Shown: piece after piece, positions 51,556 to 59,425 of the stretch
Numbering within the stretch: the first letter of the stretch is position 1
Layout of the letters: each line of letters starts with the position of its first letter
Origin: DASQEH01 sp035633755
GTDB taxonomy: Bacteria > Actinomycetota > Actinomycetes > Propionibacteriales > Nocardioidaceae
Assembly (NCBI GenBank): GCA_035633755.1
Contig: DASQEH010000095.1
Span: 1-64,000, forward strand
Length of the DNA stretch: 64,000 nt
Direction of reading: 5' to 3'
Notes under the pieces: model-generated
Told to the model about the DNA's origin: nothing
What the model saw: only the letters and a program-made list of their open reading frames with translations
The model's database searches: none
Translations under genes and position numbers: made by a program

Positions 51556-52149
51556 ATGGAACCGTTCACCGTCACCACCGGCAAGGCTCTGCCTCTGCGC
51601 CGAAGCAACGTCGACACCGACCAGATCATCCCGGCCGTCTACCTCAAGCGAATCACCCGGACCGGGTTCGAGGACGGGCTGTTCGCCGACTGGCGCAAGG
51701 ACCCCGGCTTCGTGCTGAACTCGCCGGACCATGCCGGGGCCAGCATTCTCGTCGCCGGACCTGACTTCGGCACGGGCTCGTCGCGCGAGCACGCGGTGTG
51801 GGCCCTGATGGACTACGGGTTCCGCGTGGTACTGAGCTCCCGCTTCGGCGACATCTTCCGCAGCAACTGCGGCAAGGCGGGACTGCTCTCCGGTGTCGTG
51901 GACCAGTCGGCGATCGAGCAGCTGTGGGACCTCATCGAGTCCGACCCAGCCACTGCGGTGACAGTCGACCTGGTGTCGAACGTCGTCAAGGCCGCAGACC
52001 TCACCGCCGGGTTCTCCCTCGACGACTACACGCGCTGGCGGCTGCTCGAGGGCCTCGACGACATCGCCATCACGCTCAGCTCCGCCGACCGCATCACGCA
52101 GTACGAGGCGGCTCGCCGCCGCTTCTTGCCATCGACCCTGCCCAGCTGA
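51556..52149 (+). CDS. leuD: 3-isopropylmalate dehydratase small subunit
   Basis: 197 residues. The swivel domain shows NVDTDQIIPAVYLK and GPDFGTGSSREHAVWAL. GAGGAGC precedes the ATG. In mycobacteria hupB and other genes follow leuD; here cofC follows convergently. Confidence 0.97.
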   Translation: MEPFTVTTGKALPLRRSNVDTDQIIPAVYLKRITRTGFEDGLFADWRKDPGFVLNSPDHAGASILVAGPDFGTGSSREHAVWALMDYGFRVVLSSRFGDIFRSNCGKAGLLSGVVDQSAIEQLWDLIESDPATAVTVDLVSNVVKAADLTAGFSLDDYTRWRLLEGLDDIAITLSSADRITQYEAARRRFLPSTLPS

Positions 52150-52155
52150 CAGGTC

Positions 52156-52209
52156 GGGTCACGCCAGCGAGTCACATGTGCGACGACGCGCCCTAAGGCG
52201 CTGTGACCC
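52156..52209. terminator. Inverted-repeat region between convergent leuD and cofC
   Basis: An outer stem GGGTCAC/GTGACCC (52156-52162 with 52203-52209) encloses an inner GCGCC/GGCGC hairpin. No T tract is present. It could end transcription from both sides. Confidence 0.45.
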
Positions 52210-52869
52210 TCATAGTCTCAGCGATGTGTCGAGGGTGGCGAGGACGTCGGCCGTCCATACGCCGACTCCGCGTCGGTAGGCATCGGCCAGGTCGTCAGGG
52301 GTGTCGACGTCCCTACGCAGCCGGTCGAGGTCCGCAGCGTCGAGCTCCACCATCCCGTCCGAGGCGTGAGCGGCTCGGGAGCCGGGGCCGAACTTCGGCG
52401 CCCATTGCTGGCCCCGGGACGCGGCCAGCATGGTGGTGCCGAAGCCGGCCAGGTCGGCGACGAACCAGCGCGGTTCCGGGGTCGCCGTGAGAGCACGCGA
52501 CAGGTCCGAGGCACGCACCGTGGGCAGGTCCGAGGACAAGGCTGCGATCGGCGCATCACGGCGGTCCTCGCGAACCCGCTCCGCGGCGTAGGTGAGAGCC
52601 GCGTTGAGCCCGGCATCCGGGACATCCGGGATGACCTCAGCACCGAGCTCGCTGAGGACTGGCGCGACCGGGTCGTTGGTGACCACCACGACGCGGACCA
52701 CGTCGTGGCAGGCGACCGCCGCCGAGACCACATCCTGGGCGAAAGCCACCGCCAGCCGCCGCCGGACGTCCGCCTCCAGCCCCGTCAACCGGCTCTTGGC
52801 CAGCGTGGTTTGCTTGACGGGAACGATGAGGGTCCATCCGTCAAGGTGGGCACCGGGCGATGACTGCAC
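52210..52869 (-). CDS. cofC: 2-phospho-L-lactate / phosphoenolpyruvate guanylyltransferase
   Basis: CofC/FbiD makes the activated precursor of coenzyme F420, 219 residues. LIVPVKQTTLAKSRL is the nucleotide-binding start; AALSSDLPTVRASDL carries the metal site, and DVDTPDDLADA ends the family core. The GTG start is preceded 6 bases upstream by CAGGAT. It indicates that the organism makes F420. Confidence 0.92.
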   Translation of the reverse strand: MQSSPGAHLDGWTLIVPVKQTTLAKSRLTGLEADVRRRLAVAFAQDVVSAAVACHDVVRVVVVTNDPVAPVLSELGAEVIPDVPDAGLNAALTYAAERVREDRRDAPIAALSSDLPTVRASDLSRALTATPEPRWFVADLAGFGTTMLAASRGQQWAPKFGPGSRAAHASDGMVELDAADLDRLRRDVDTPDDLADAYRRGVGVWTADVLATLDTSLRL

Positions 52870-53000
52870 CGGCTGATCCTGTCACCTTGTCGTTATCGTC
52901 TTAGCAGCAGACGACGGACTTGGACACGAACGTCTGATGCCCGTGCCAGCAGCCTGGCTACACAGGTGGTCATCGGAAGAGATCGAGGGGTGGTGTCACG

Positions 53001-53855
53001 GTGGCGAAGGATCGGCTTGGTTGGGCGATGCGGTTCGTCGTCGTGGTGGTACGCCGTCCGATGCTCATGCTCACGAAGCAGGACTGGCGCGGCACCGAGA
53101 ACCTGCCGACGTCCGGTGGGTGTGTCATCGCCGTCAACCACGTCTCCGAGTTCGACGTGCTTGCGCTGGCGCACTTTCTCTACGACAACGGTCGGGTTCC
53201 TCGCTTCCTCGGCAAGGCCGAGGTGTTCAAGGTGCCCATCGTCGGCACGATCTTGACCAGCGCCGGTCAGATACCAGTGTCTCGCGAGAGCGAGAACGCG
53301 GCGCGCGCCTTCAGCGCGGCGACGGCTGCCGTCGAGGCCGGCGAGTGTGTCGTGGTCTATCCGGAGGGCACCTTGTCGCGCGACCCGGACCTGTGGCCGA
53401 TGGTGGGCAAGTCCGGCGCCGCCCGCATCGCGCTGACAACCGGGTGCCCGGTCGTTCCCTGTGCTCAGTGGGGCCCGCAGGAGGTCCTTGCCCCCTACGG
53501 CCGACGCCCGCGACTCTTCCCCCGCAAGACCATGCGCATCCGCGCCGGCGCGCCCGTCGACCTGTCAGACCTGGCCGGTCGCGAGATCACCGCCGAGCTG
53601 CTGACCACCGCCACCGCCCGCATCATGGGTGCCATCACCAGCGTCCTGGAGGACATCCGGGGCGTGCCTGCGCCGGTGGACCGTTTCGACCCCCGGGCGG
53701 CCGGTGTCGCCGTCATCGGCAACCCCCACCGCCATCGAGGTGACGTGCCGGAGCGCCCTCCCGCGCCTCGCCCCGAGACCGCCACACCGGCCAAAGGCGT
53801 CGATGAGACGCCGGCGGTCGCGCCGAGGGTCGACGCCGACGGGGACCTCACGTGA
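53001..53855 (+). CDS. plsC: 1-acyl-sn-glycerol-3-phosphate acyltransferase
   Basis: Makes phosphatidic acid from lysophosphatidate, 284 residues, probably membrane-associated. The catalytic NHVSEFD, the VYPEGTLSRD motif and PVSRESENA are present. The C-terminal 60 residues are a Pro/Arg/Ala-rich tail. The GTG start fits. It overlaps gpsA by GTGA, so two consecutive steps of phospholipid synthesis are coupled. Confidence 0.93.
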   Translation: MAKDRLGWAMRFVVVVVRRPMLMLTKQDWRGTENLPTSGGCVIAVNHVSEFDVLALAHFLYDNGRVPRFLGKAEVFKVPIVGTILTSAGQIPVSRESENAARAFSAATAAVEAGECVVVYPEGTLSRDPDLWPMVGKSGAARIALTTGCPVVPCAQWGPQEVLAPYGRRPRLFPRKTMRIRAGAPVDLSDLAGREITAELLTTATARIMGAITSVLEDIRGVPAPVDRFDPRAAGVAVIGNPHRHRGDVPERPPAPRPETATPAKGVDETPAVAPRVDADGDLT

Positions 53856-54853
53856 GCAGGGTTGCTGTCTTTGGTTCAGGGTCGTGGGGGACCGCGTTCT
53901 CACTCGTCCTCGCCGACGCCGGCAACTCCGTCACGCTGTGGGCGCGCCGGCAAGAAGTCAGCGACACGATCAATGCCAAGCACGAGAACACCGACTACCT
54001 GCCGGGCGTCCGGCTGTCCGAGCAGATCCACGCCACCCACGATCCCGACGAGGCCCTCCAGGACGCGTCGATCGTTGCGCTCGCTGTGCCGTCTCAGGCT
54101 CTGCGGGCGAACCTGGAGGACTGGGCCGGACACATCCCCGCCGATGCGGTCGTGATGAGCTTGATGAAGGGCGTCGAGGTCGGGACAGCCAAGCGGATGA
54201 GCGAGGTGATCGAGGACGTCACCGGCATCGGCTCCGAGCGGGTCGCCGTGCTGACGGGGCCGAACCTGTCCCATGAGATCGCAAGCCGCCAGCCCGCCGC
54301 CTCCGTCATCGCCTGCGTCGACGAGTCGGTTGCCCGCGCGATGCAGGGGCGCTGCCACAGTCTCGCGTTCCGCCCGTACACCAATACCGACGTGATCGGG
54401 TGCGAGCTCGGGGGGGCCACCAAGAACGTGATCGCGCTCGCCGTAGGAATGGCCGTCGGTCTGGGCTTCGGCGCCAATGCGACGGCGACGGTCATCACCC
54501 GAGGGCTGGCGGAGACAGCGCGGCTCGGTACGGCTCTCGGCGCCGACCCCTATACATTCTCCGGCCTGGCCGGACTCGGAGACCTGGTGGCGACGTGCTC
54601 GTCGCCGTTGTCGCGCAACCGATCGTTCGGCGAGAAGCTGGGTCAGGGTTTGAGCGTCGAGCAGATCACGGGCGCCACTCGGCAGGTGGCGGAGGGCGTC
54701 ACCTCCTGCGAGTCGATCCTCGACCTCGCCGTCCGCAGTGGCGTCGAGATGCCGATCGTGGAGGCTGTCGCCACCTTGCTGCGCGGGGAGATGACTCCCC
54801 AGGAGATGCTGTACAGCCTGGTCTCGCGGGCCGCCAAGCATGAGCGGGCGTAG
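53852..54853 (+). CDS. gpsA: Glycerol-3-phosphate dehydrogenase [NAD(P)+]
   Basis: Makes sn-glycerol-3-phosphate for lipids, 333 residues. VFGSGSWGTAFS is the NAD motif; MSLMKGVEVG, LTGPNLSHEI and GGATKNVIALAVG contain the catalytic Lys residues. The GTG start overlaps the plsC stop. Confidence 0.97.
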   Translation: MSRVAVFGSGSWGTAFSLVLADAGNSVTLWARRQEVSDTINAKHENTDYLPGVRLSEQIHATHDPDEALQDASIVALAVPSQALRANLEDWAGHIPADAVVMSLMKGVEVGTAKRMSEVIEDVTGIGSERVAVLTGPNLSHEIASRQPAASVIACVDESVARAMQGRCHSLAFRPYTNTDVIGCELGGATKNVIALAVGMAVGLGFGANATATVITRGLAETARLGTALGADPYTFSGLAGLGDLVATCSSPLSRNRSFGEKLGQGLSVEQITGATRQVAEGVTSCESILDLAVRSGVEMPIVEAVATLLRGEMTPQEMLYSLVSRAAKHERA

Positions 54854-54862
54854 CGCGTCAGT

Positions 54863-54892
54863 GCCGCCGGGGGTTGAGGAGACCGCGGCGGC
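54863..54892. terminator. Hairpin between convergent gpsA and the trans-sulfuration gene
   Basis: GCCGCC (54863-54868) pairs with GGCGGC (54887-54892). There is no T tract. It sits in the 53-base gap between converging genes. Confidence 0.35.
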
Positions 54893-54906
54893 GTAGCCTC
54901 CCGCCT

Positions 54907-56013
54907 TCAGTCCCGGTGCGCCGGCTCGACGATGTCGAGCGCACGGCTGAGGTCACGCCACAGGTCCTCCACGTCCTCGACGCCGACACTGAGACGGACC
55001 AGGTTGTCGGGGATCGTGGCCGGCTCGCTGGTCCAGCGACGCCGTCGCTCCAGCGAGGACTCCACCCCACCGAGGCTGGTGGCGTGCACCCAGAGCCGGG
55101 TCGACCGGCTGACGAGGTCCGCTCCCATGGCTCCGCCGGTGACCTCGATGGCGATGATCCCACCGAAGCCCGGATAACGGACGTGCTCGACACCTCGATG
55201 GCCGCGCAGCCGTCGGACCAGCTCCGCGGCGTTGGCCGTCGAACGTTCCACCCGCAGGTGCAGAGTACGCAGTCCCCGTAGGGCGAGCCACGCCTCCAGG
55301 GTGCCGGGGATCGCCCCCAAGGTCCGGCGACGCCCGTCGACGGCGGTCCAGATGTCGTCGTCAGTCGTCACGACGATCCCGAGCATCGCGTCGGAGTGGC
55401 CGGCGATGTACTTCGTCGCCGAGTGCACGACCACATCGGCGCCGAGGCTGAGCGGACGCTGCACCAGTGGTGTGGCGAAGGTGTTGTCCACCACGATGCG
55501 CACGCCGGCCTCCCGGGCGCCGTCACACAGCGCTGGAAGGTCGGCCACCTCCAAGGCGGGGTTGGTCGGGGACTCGACCCATAGCAGCGCGACGTCGTCG
55601 GACAAGGCGGCCAGTACCTGCTCGGTGTCGTCGATGTCGACGAGAACGACCTTGACAAGCCCGCGCTGCTCCAGCGCTGCCAGCTGCACGAGCGTTCCCT
55701 GGTAGCAGTGTCGAGCCGCCACCACCGTCTCCCCGGGGGCGACCAGATCGAGCACGGTGGACACCGCTGCCATCCCGGAGGCGAAGGCCAACGCGCGTCC
55801 CCCCTCGAGCTGCCCGACTGCGGACTCCAGCGCCTCCCAGGTGGCGTTGCCATAGCGGCCGTACTCCGTTGTCCCTCCGGCCACAAAGGTGGAGGCCATC
55901 ACCAGTGGTGTGTTGAGCGGCTCATCGGCGTCACTCGGCGGGCGGCCGGCCTTGACGGCGATGGTCTGCGGTTTCAGTACGGCGTCGTGGTCGTGTGCTT
56001 CCATGCCCGCCAT
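54907..56013 (-). CDS. Cys/Met metabolism PLP enzyme (cystathionine gamma-synthase/lyase type)
   Basis: 368 residues. The PLP lysine lies in HSATKYIAGHSDA; YGRYGNATWEALE and ASGMAAVSTV bind cofactor and substrate. Synthase and lyase cannot be told apart safely. ATG 56013 is chosen; a second ATG three codons on is possible. It faces ddl across 24 bases with overlapping promoters. Confidence 0.9.
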   Translation of the reverse strand: MAGMEAHDHDAVLKPQTIAVKAGRPPSDADEPLNTPLVMASTFVAGGTTEYGRYGNATWEALESAVGQLEGGRALAFASGMAAVSTVLDLVAPGETVVAARHCYQGTLVQLAALEQRGLVKVVLVDIDDTEQVLAALSDDVALLWVESPTNPALEVADLPALCDGAREAGVRIVVDNTFATPLVQRPLSLGADVVVHSATKYIAGHSDAMLGIVVTTDDDIWTAVDGRRRTLGAIPGTLEAWLALRGLRTLHLRVERSTANAAELVRRLRGHRGVEHVRYPGFGGIIAIEVTGGAMGADLVSRSTRLWVHATSLGGVESSLERRRRWTSEPATIPDNLVRLSVGVEDVEDLWRDLSRALDIVEPAHRD

Positions 56014-56020
56014 TGTGCTG

Positions 56021-56030
56021 CAGATAGGCT
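56021..56030. promoter_or_regulatory. Overlapping divergent -10 elements
   Basis: The ten bases CAGATAGGCT hold TAGGCT on the plus strand (56025-56030), 7 bases before the ddl ATG, and TATCTG on the minus strand (56026-56021), 7 bases before the trans-sulfuration ATG. The two elements share two base pairs, so only one could be melted at a time. Confidence 0.5.
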
Positions 56031-56037
56031 CCGGCGA

Positions 56038-57153
56038 ATGAACCCGTCCGCCAAGCCGCGCATCGCGGTCGTCTTCGGTGGGCGGTCGCAGGAGCACGCC
56101 GTGTCCTGTGCGACAGCGGCCAGTGTGCTTGCGGCGATCGACCTCGACTCCTATGACGTCGTGCCCATCGGGATCAGCCGCGACGGTCGGTGGGTACTGG
56201 AATCCGGCGACCCGGACCGGTTGGCCCTGACGGCCGACCACATCCCCCAGGTGGACGGCGCGGCCTCCGCGGTCCTGGTGAGCAACGACCCGACGCGTCG
56301 AGAGCTCATCGTGGCCGAGCCGGGCAAGCCGCCGGCTGTGCTGGGGTCTGTCGACGTGGTGTTCCCTCTGCTCCACGGGCCGTGGGGCGAGGACGGCACC
56401 ATCCAGGGCATGCTCGAGATGGCGGGTATCCGCTACGTCGGCTCGGGCGTCCTGGCGTCGGCCGTCGGCATGGACAAGCACTACATGAAGGTGGTGCTCG
56501 CCGCCGCCGGGCTACCGGTCTCGCCGTACGTCGTCAGAAGTGCCCATCGGGGCGAAGCGGACGACGACGCTTTCACTGCTGCGGTGGAGCGGCTGGGTTA
56601 TCCCGTGTTCGTCAAGCCGGCCCGTGGCGGGTCCAGTCTCGGGATAACGAAAGTGACCGGTCCGGCTGGACTCAGTGCCGCCGTCGAGGCAGCCCGGGAG
56701 TTCGACCCCAAAGTGCTGGTCGAGGCGGGAGCGGTCGGGGCCAGAGAGCTGGAGTGTGCCGTCCTGGAGCGGCTGGAGGGCGGCGCGGACGCCAGTGTCG
56801 TCGCTGAGATCACCGGGTACGGCGACCACGAGTTCTACGACTTCGCTGCGAAGTACCTCGGCGAGGACGGCGTGACGCTCGAAGTCCCCGCCGCGTTGGA
56901 GCCGCAGCACGTACGGGAGGTCCAGCGGCTGTCCCTGGCGGCATTCGAGGCCCTCGGCTGTGAGGGTCTGGCGCGGGTCGACTTCTTCCTCGGTGCCGAC
57001 GGTCGGCTGGTGGTCAACGAGATCAACACCATGCCGGGTTTCACGCCGTCGTCGATGTACCCGCGGATGTGGGCTGAGTCCGGCGTGGGATACCGCGCGC
57101 TGGTGGACCGGTTGATCACCTTGGCGGCGAACCGCCCTACCGGCTTGCGCTAG
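56038..57153 (+). CDS. ddl: D-alanine--D-alanine ligase
   Basis: ATP-grasp ligase making D-Ala-D-Ala for peptidoglycan, 371 residues. VVFGGRSQEHAVSC opens it; LLHGPWGEDGTIQGML, VKPARGGSSLGI and VNEINTMPGFTPSSMYP are the substrate, ATP and metal motifs. The start is set by the leaderless promoter. The stop overlaps the opposite gene in one CTAG. Confidence 0.97.
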   Translation: MNPSAKPRIAVVFGGRSQEHAVSCATAASVLAAIDLDSYDVVPIGISRDGRWVLESGDPDRLALTADHIPQVDGAASAVLVSNDPTRRELIVAEPGKPPAVLGSVDVVFPLLHGPWGEDGTIQGMLEMAGIRYVGSGVLASAVGMDKHYMKVVLAAAGLPVSPYVVRSAHRGEADDDAFTAAVERLGYPVFVKPARGGSSLGITKVTGPAGLSAAVEAAREFDPKVLVEAGAVGARELECAVLERLEGGADASVVAEITGYGDHEFYDFAAKYLGEDGVTLEVPAALEPQHVREVQRLSLAAFEALGCEGLARVDFFLGADGRLVVNEINTMPGFTPSSMYPRMWAESGVGYRALVDRLITLAANRPTGLR

Positions 57154-57428
57154 CCGCTCGCCATACCACGCGACTGCCAGCCGTCGATGGCCCGCTTCGA
57201 CGCGGCAAGGCTCGCGCCGGTCTGCAGCCGGTACGCCTTGATGGCCTCGAGCTTGTCGCCGCGCGCCAGGCAGCCTTCGATCGTCGTGATCGACGAGGTG
57301 TCCAGCGGAGTCTCAGCCGGGCGGCCGGTCCCGAGCCGCTGGGCCGTGTTCGACATCCGCCAGATGATGAGCAGGACGACGAAGACGACGGCCAGGATCA
57401 AGATCTCACGTGCGCCAAGTCCAGCCAT
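57150..57428 (-). CDS. Small membrane protein with L7/L12-like C-terminal helix segment
   Basis: 92 residues. An N-terminal membrane helix (about 8-24, ILILAVVFVVLLIIW) precedes a soluble tail with CLARGDKLEAIKAYRLQTG, a pattern like the C-terminal domain of ribosomal protein L7/L12. TAGAGT (57440-57435) ends 6 bases before the ATG. Function unknown. Confidence 0.75.
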   Translation of the reverse strand: MAGLGAREILILAVVFVVLLIIWRMSNTAQRLGTGRPAETPLDTSSITTIEGCLARGDKLEAIKAYRLQTGASLAASKRAIDGWQSRGMASG

Positions 57429-57477
57429 GGGTCCACTCTAGGCGCGTTCGGCCCTCTGCAGAGCTCGATGGGGCGAG

Positions 57478-58017
57478 TCAGGTACACAGGAGGCTGCCTG
57501 TCGTTGCTGACCGGATGGCCTTCGTCACATCGATGAGGACGTCGGCCTGCGGAGCGTAGGTCGCCGGCACGGCAACCTCGACGTAGACCGACCGACCGAT
57601 CGTTGTGAAAGTCGTGGTGCCCTCCACGGGTGCCACCATGTCGACCTCGCGGCCGTCCTGGGTGGCGAGCCAGCCCAGGGAGTTGACGCGGAGGCAGAAC
57701 GACGTCGGCTGCAGGGCATCAGGGCGCTCGACCCCGCAGCGCAGCACGATGGGCGGATCACCCCACGCCGCCGCCGGCGCATCCGCAGGCACTGTGTCGC
57801 GGCGGTCCTCCCCGACGACCGTCGTCGGCAGGGCATCCACGACCTGCGAGCACTGGTCGGCGAGCCGACCGGCCGGCGAGACGTCACCCACCTCCACCGG
57901 GTCTGACCCGCCGCATGCGACGAGCAGAGCAGCGAAGCTCGCCAGGACAATGGGCCGTGCCCACCTGCGATGAGAAGCAGGCGCAGTCGGCCGGGGCAGC
58001 CCGAGGAGTCCGGTCAG
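57478..58017 (-). CDS. DUF3515 family lipoprotein, start codon uncertain (probably CTG)
   Basis: The body (CSQVVDALP, AAAWGDPPIVLRCGV) is DUF3515, found next to ddl and thiL in mycobacteria too. Upstream in frame is an evident lipoprotein signal: SHRRWARP, a hydrophobic run and LLVAC at the lipobox. No ATG, GTG or TTG precedes the signal in this frame. CTG at 58017 overlaps the Lrp stop as CTGA and is my choice; CTG 57999 is the alternative. GTG 57897 would lose the lipobox. Confidence 0.75.
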   Translation of the reverse strand: MTGLLGLPRPTAPASHRRWARPIVLASFAALLVACGGSDPVEVGDVSPAGRLADQCSQVVDALPTTVVGEDRRDTVPADAPAAAWGDPPIVLRCGVERPDALQPTSFCLRVNSLGWLATQDGREVDMVAPVEGTTTFTTIGRSVYVEVAVPATYAPQADVLIDVTKAIRSATTGSLLCT

Positions 58018-58250
58018 ATGTGCACCACCGGGCAGGTGAGCGTCCGCGTGATGCCGTCGATCGCCTGCACCTTCGCCACAACCAGCTTGCCCAGCTCGTC
58101 CACGTTGCGCGCCTCGGCCCGGACGATGACGTCATACGGTCCCGTCACGTCCTCCGCGAGCGTCACGCCACTGATGTCGGCGATGTTCACGGCGACATCG
58201 GCGGCCTTCCCCACCTCGGTCTGGATGAGGATGTAGGCCTGGACAACCAC
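58014..58250 (-). CDS. Lrp/AsnC RAM-domain-only protein
   Basis: 78 residues covering only the effector (RAM) domain: QAYILIQTEVGKAADVA, GPYDVIVRAEA. There is no HTH, so it cannot bind DNA alone and may modulate a full-length partner. AGGAGG precedes the GTG start. It is divergent from thiL. Confidence 0.88.
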   Translation of the reverse strand: MVVQAYILIQTEVGKAADVAVNIADISGVTLAEDVTGPYDVIVRAEARNVDELGKLVVAKVQAIDGITRTLTCPVVHI

Positions 58251-58362
58251 GGACGCCTCCTGCTTGTTCTGGGCCGAGTCGCTGACGCGGCACGGACTGT
58301 TTCGCCACGTTAGGTTGTCACACTACGAGCCCCCACGGAAGTGAAGAGACGGTGAGTGGACG

Positions 58363-59409
58363 ATGTCGAGCCAGCCCAGGACGGTCGGTGATGCGGGGGA
58401 GTTCGCCGTCGTCGAAGCAGTCACGTCTCGGTTGTCCCAGGGCACCCACGTCACCGTGGGACCGGGTGACGACGCTGCGGTCCTGTCGGTGCCTGGGGGC
58501 GAGGTGGTCGCGTCGCTGGACATGCTCGTGCAGAACCGCCACTTCCGGCTGGACTGGTCGAGCGCCGCTGATGTCGGGCACAAGGCTGCGGCAGAGAACC
58601 TGTCCGACATCAATGCCATGGGGGGTCGCGCCACCGCTCTGCTGGTGGGGCTCGGAAGCCCGGCTGAGCTGGCGTCGTCGTGGGCATTGGAGTTCGCCGA
58701 TGGACTGGCGGCCGAGGCAGCCGAGGTAGGCGCCAGCGTCATCGGCGGGGACCTCACGCAGGCCGATGTGATCACTATCGCGGTGACCGTCCTTGGAACC
58801 TGTGAGCAAGGCGTCGTTCGGCGCTCGGGTGCCCGGGTAGGCGACGTGGTCGCCCTTGCCGGTCGGCAAGGGTGGGCCGCAGCGGGGTTTGCCGTGCTCG
58901 GACGCGGGTTCCGCTCACCACGCGCCGTTGTCGACGCGCACCGCCGCCCCCATCCCCCGTACGACGCCGGCCCGCAGGCTGCCGCGCTCGGTGCCACCGC
59001 CATGATCGACGTGAGCGACGGACTGCTGCAGGACCTCGGCCACATCGCCGCTGCGAGCAGGGTCTCGATCGATGTGCGGTCCCAGGCGCTGGAGGTCGCC
59101 GAGCCGCTTGTCGCCGTCGGCTCGGCGCTGGGCGTCGATCCGCTGACGTTCGTGCTCTCAGGAGGCGACGACTACAGCCTCGCCGCCACGTTCCCGGCGG
59201 GCACTGCGCTGCCGCACGAGTGGCGCGAGATCGGTGTCGTGACGTCGCCGGGAGCCGAGTCGGGATCCGGAGATCGCCAGGAGCCGGTCGTCGGCCAGCG
59301 TGCGGCCGACGCCGAGCCCGAGGCCGAAGCGGGGACCGTGCCGCGGTACGTGGTGACGGTCGACGGGTTGGAGCCAGAGCAACCGGCGGGCCACCAGCAC
59401 TTCCGCTGA
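58363..59409 (+). CDS. thiL: Thiamine-monophosphate kinase
   Basis: Makes thiamine diphosphate, the cofactor of IlvB, 348 residues. GPGDDAAVL, AENLSDINAMGG, GGDLTQAD and MIDVSDGLLQDL are the metal and ATP motifs of the AIRS/ThiL fold. TAGGTT at about 58311 would give a leader of about 40 bases. A short acidic insert lies near residue 290. Confidence 0.95.
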   Translation: MSSQPRTVGDAGEFAVVEAVTSRLSQGTHVTVGPGDDAAVLSVPGGEVVASLDMLVQNRHFRLDWSSAADVGHKAAAENLSDINAMGGRATALLVGLGSPAELASSWALEFADGLAAEAAEVGASVIGGDLTQADVITIAVTVLGTCEQGVVRRSGARVGDVVALAGRQGWAAAGFAVLGRGFRSPRAVVDAHRRPHPPYDAGPQAAALGATAMIDVSDGLLQDLGHIAAASRVSIDVRSQALEVAEPLVAVGSALGVDPLTFVLSGGDDYSLAATFPAGTALPHEWREIGVVTSPGAESGSGDRQEPVVGQRAADAEPEAEAGTVPRYVVTVDGLEPEQPAGHQHFR

Positions 59410-59425
59410 GGAGCTCTGGAAACGG

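Noticed and set aside
57525..57950. A 141-codon minus-strand frame overlapping the DUF3515 gene.
   Set aside because: Its TTG start lies near the lipoprotein signal, but the sequence is Arg/Ser-rich shadow; the DUF3515 motifs are in the other frame.
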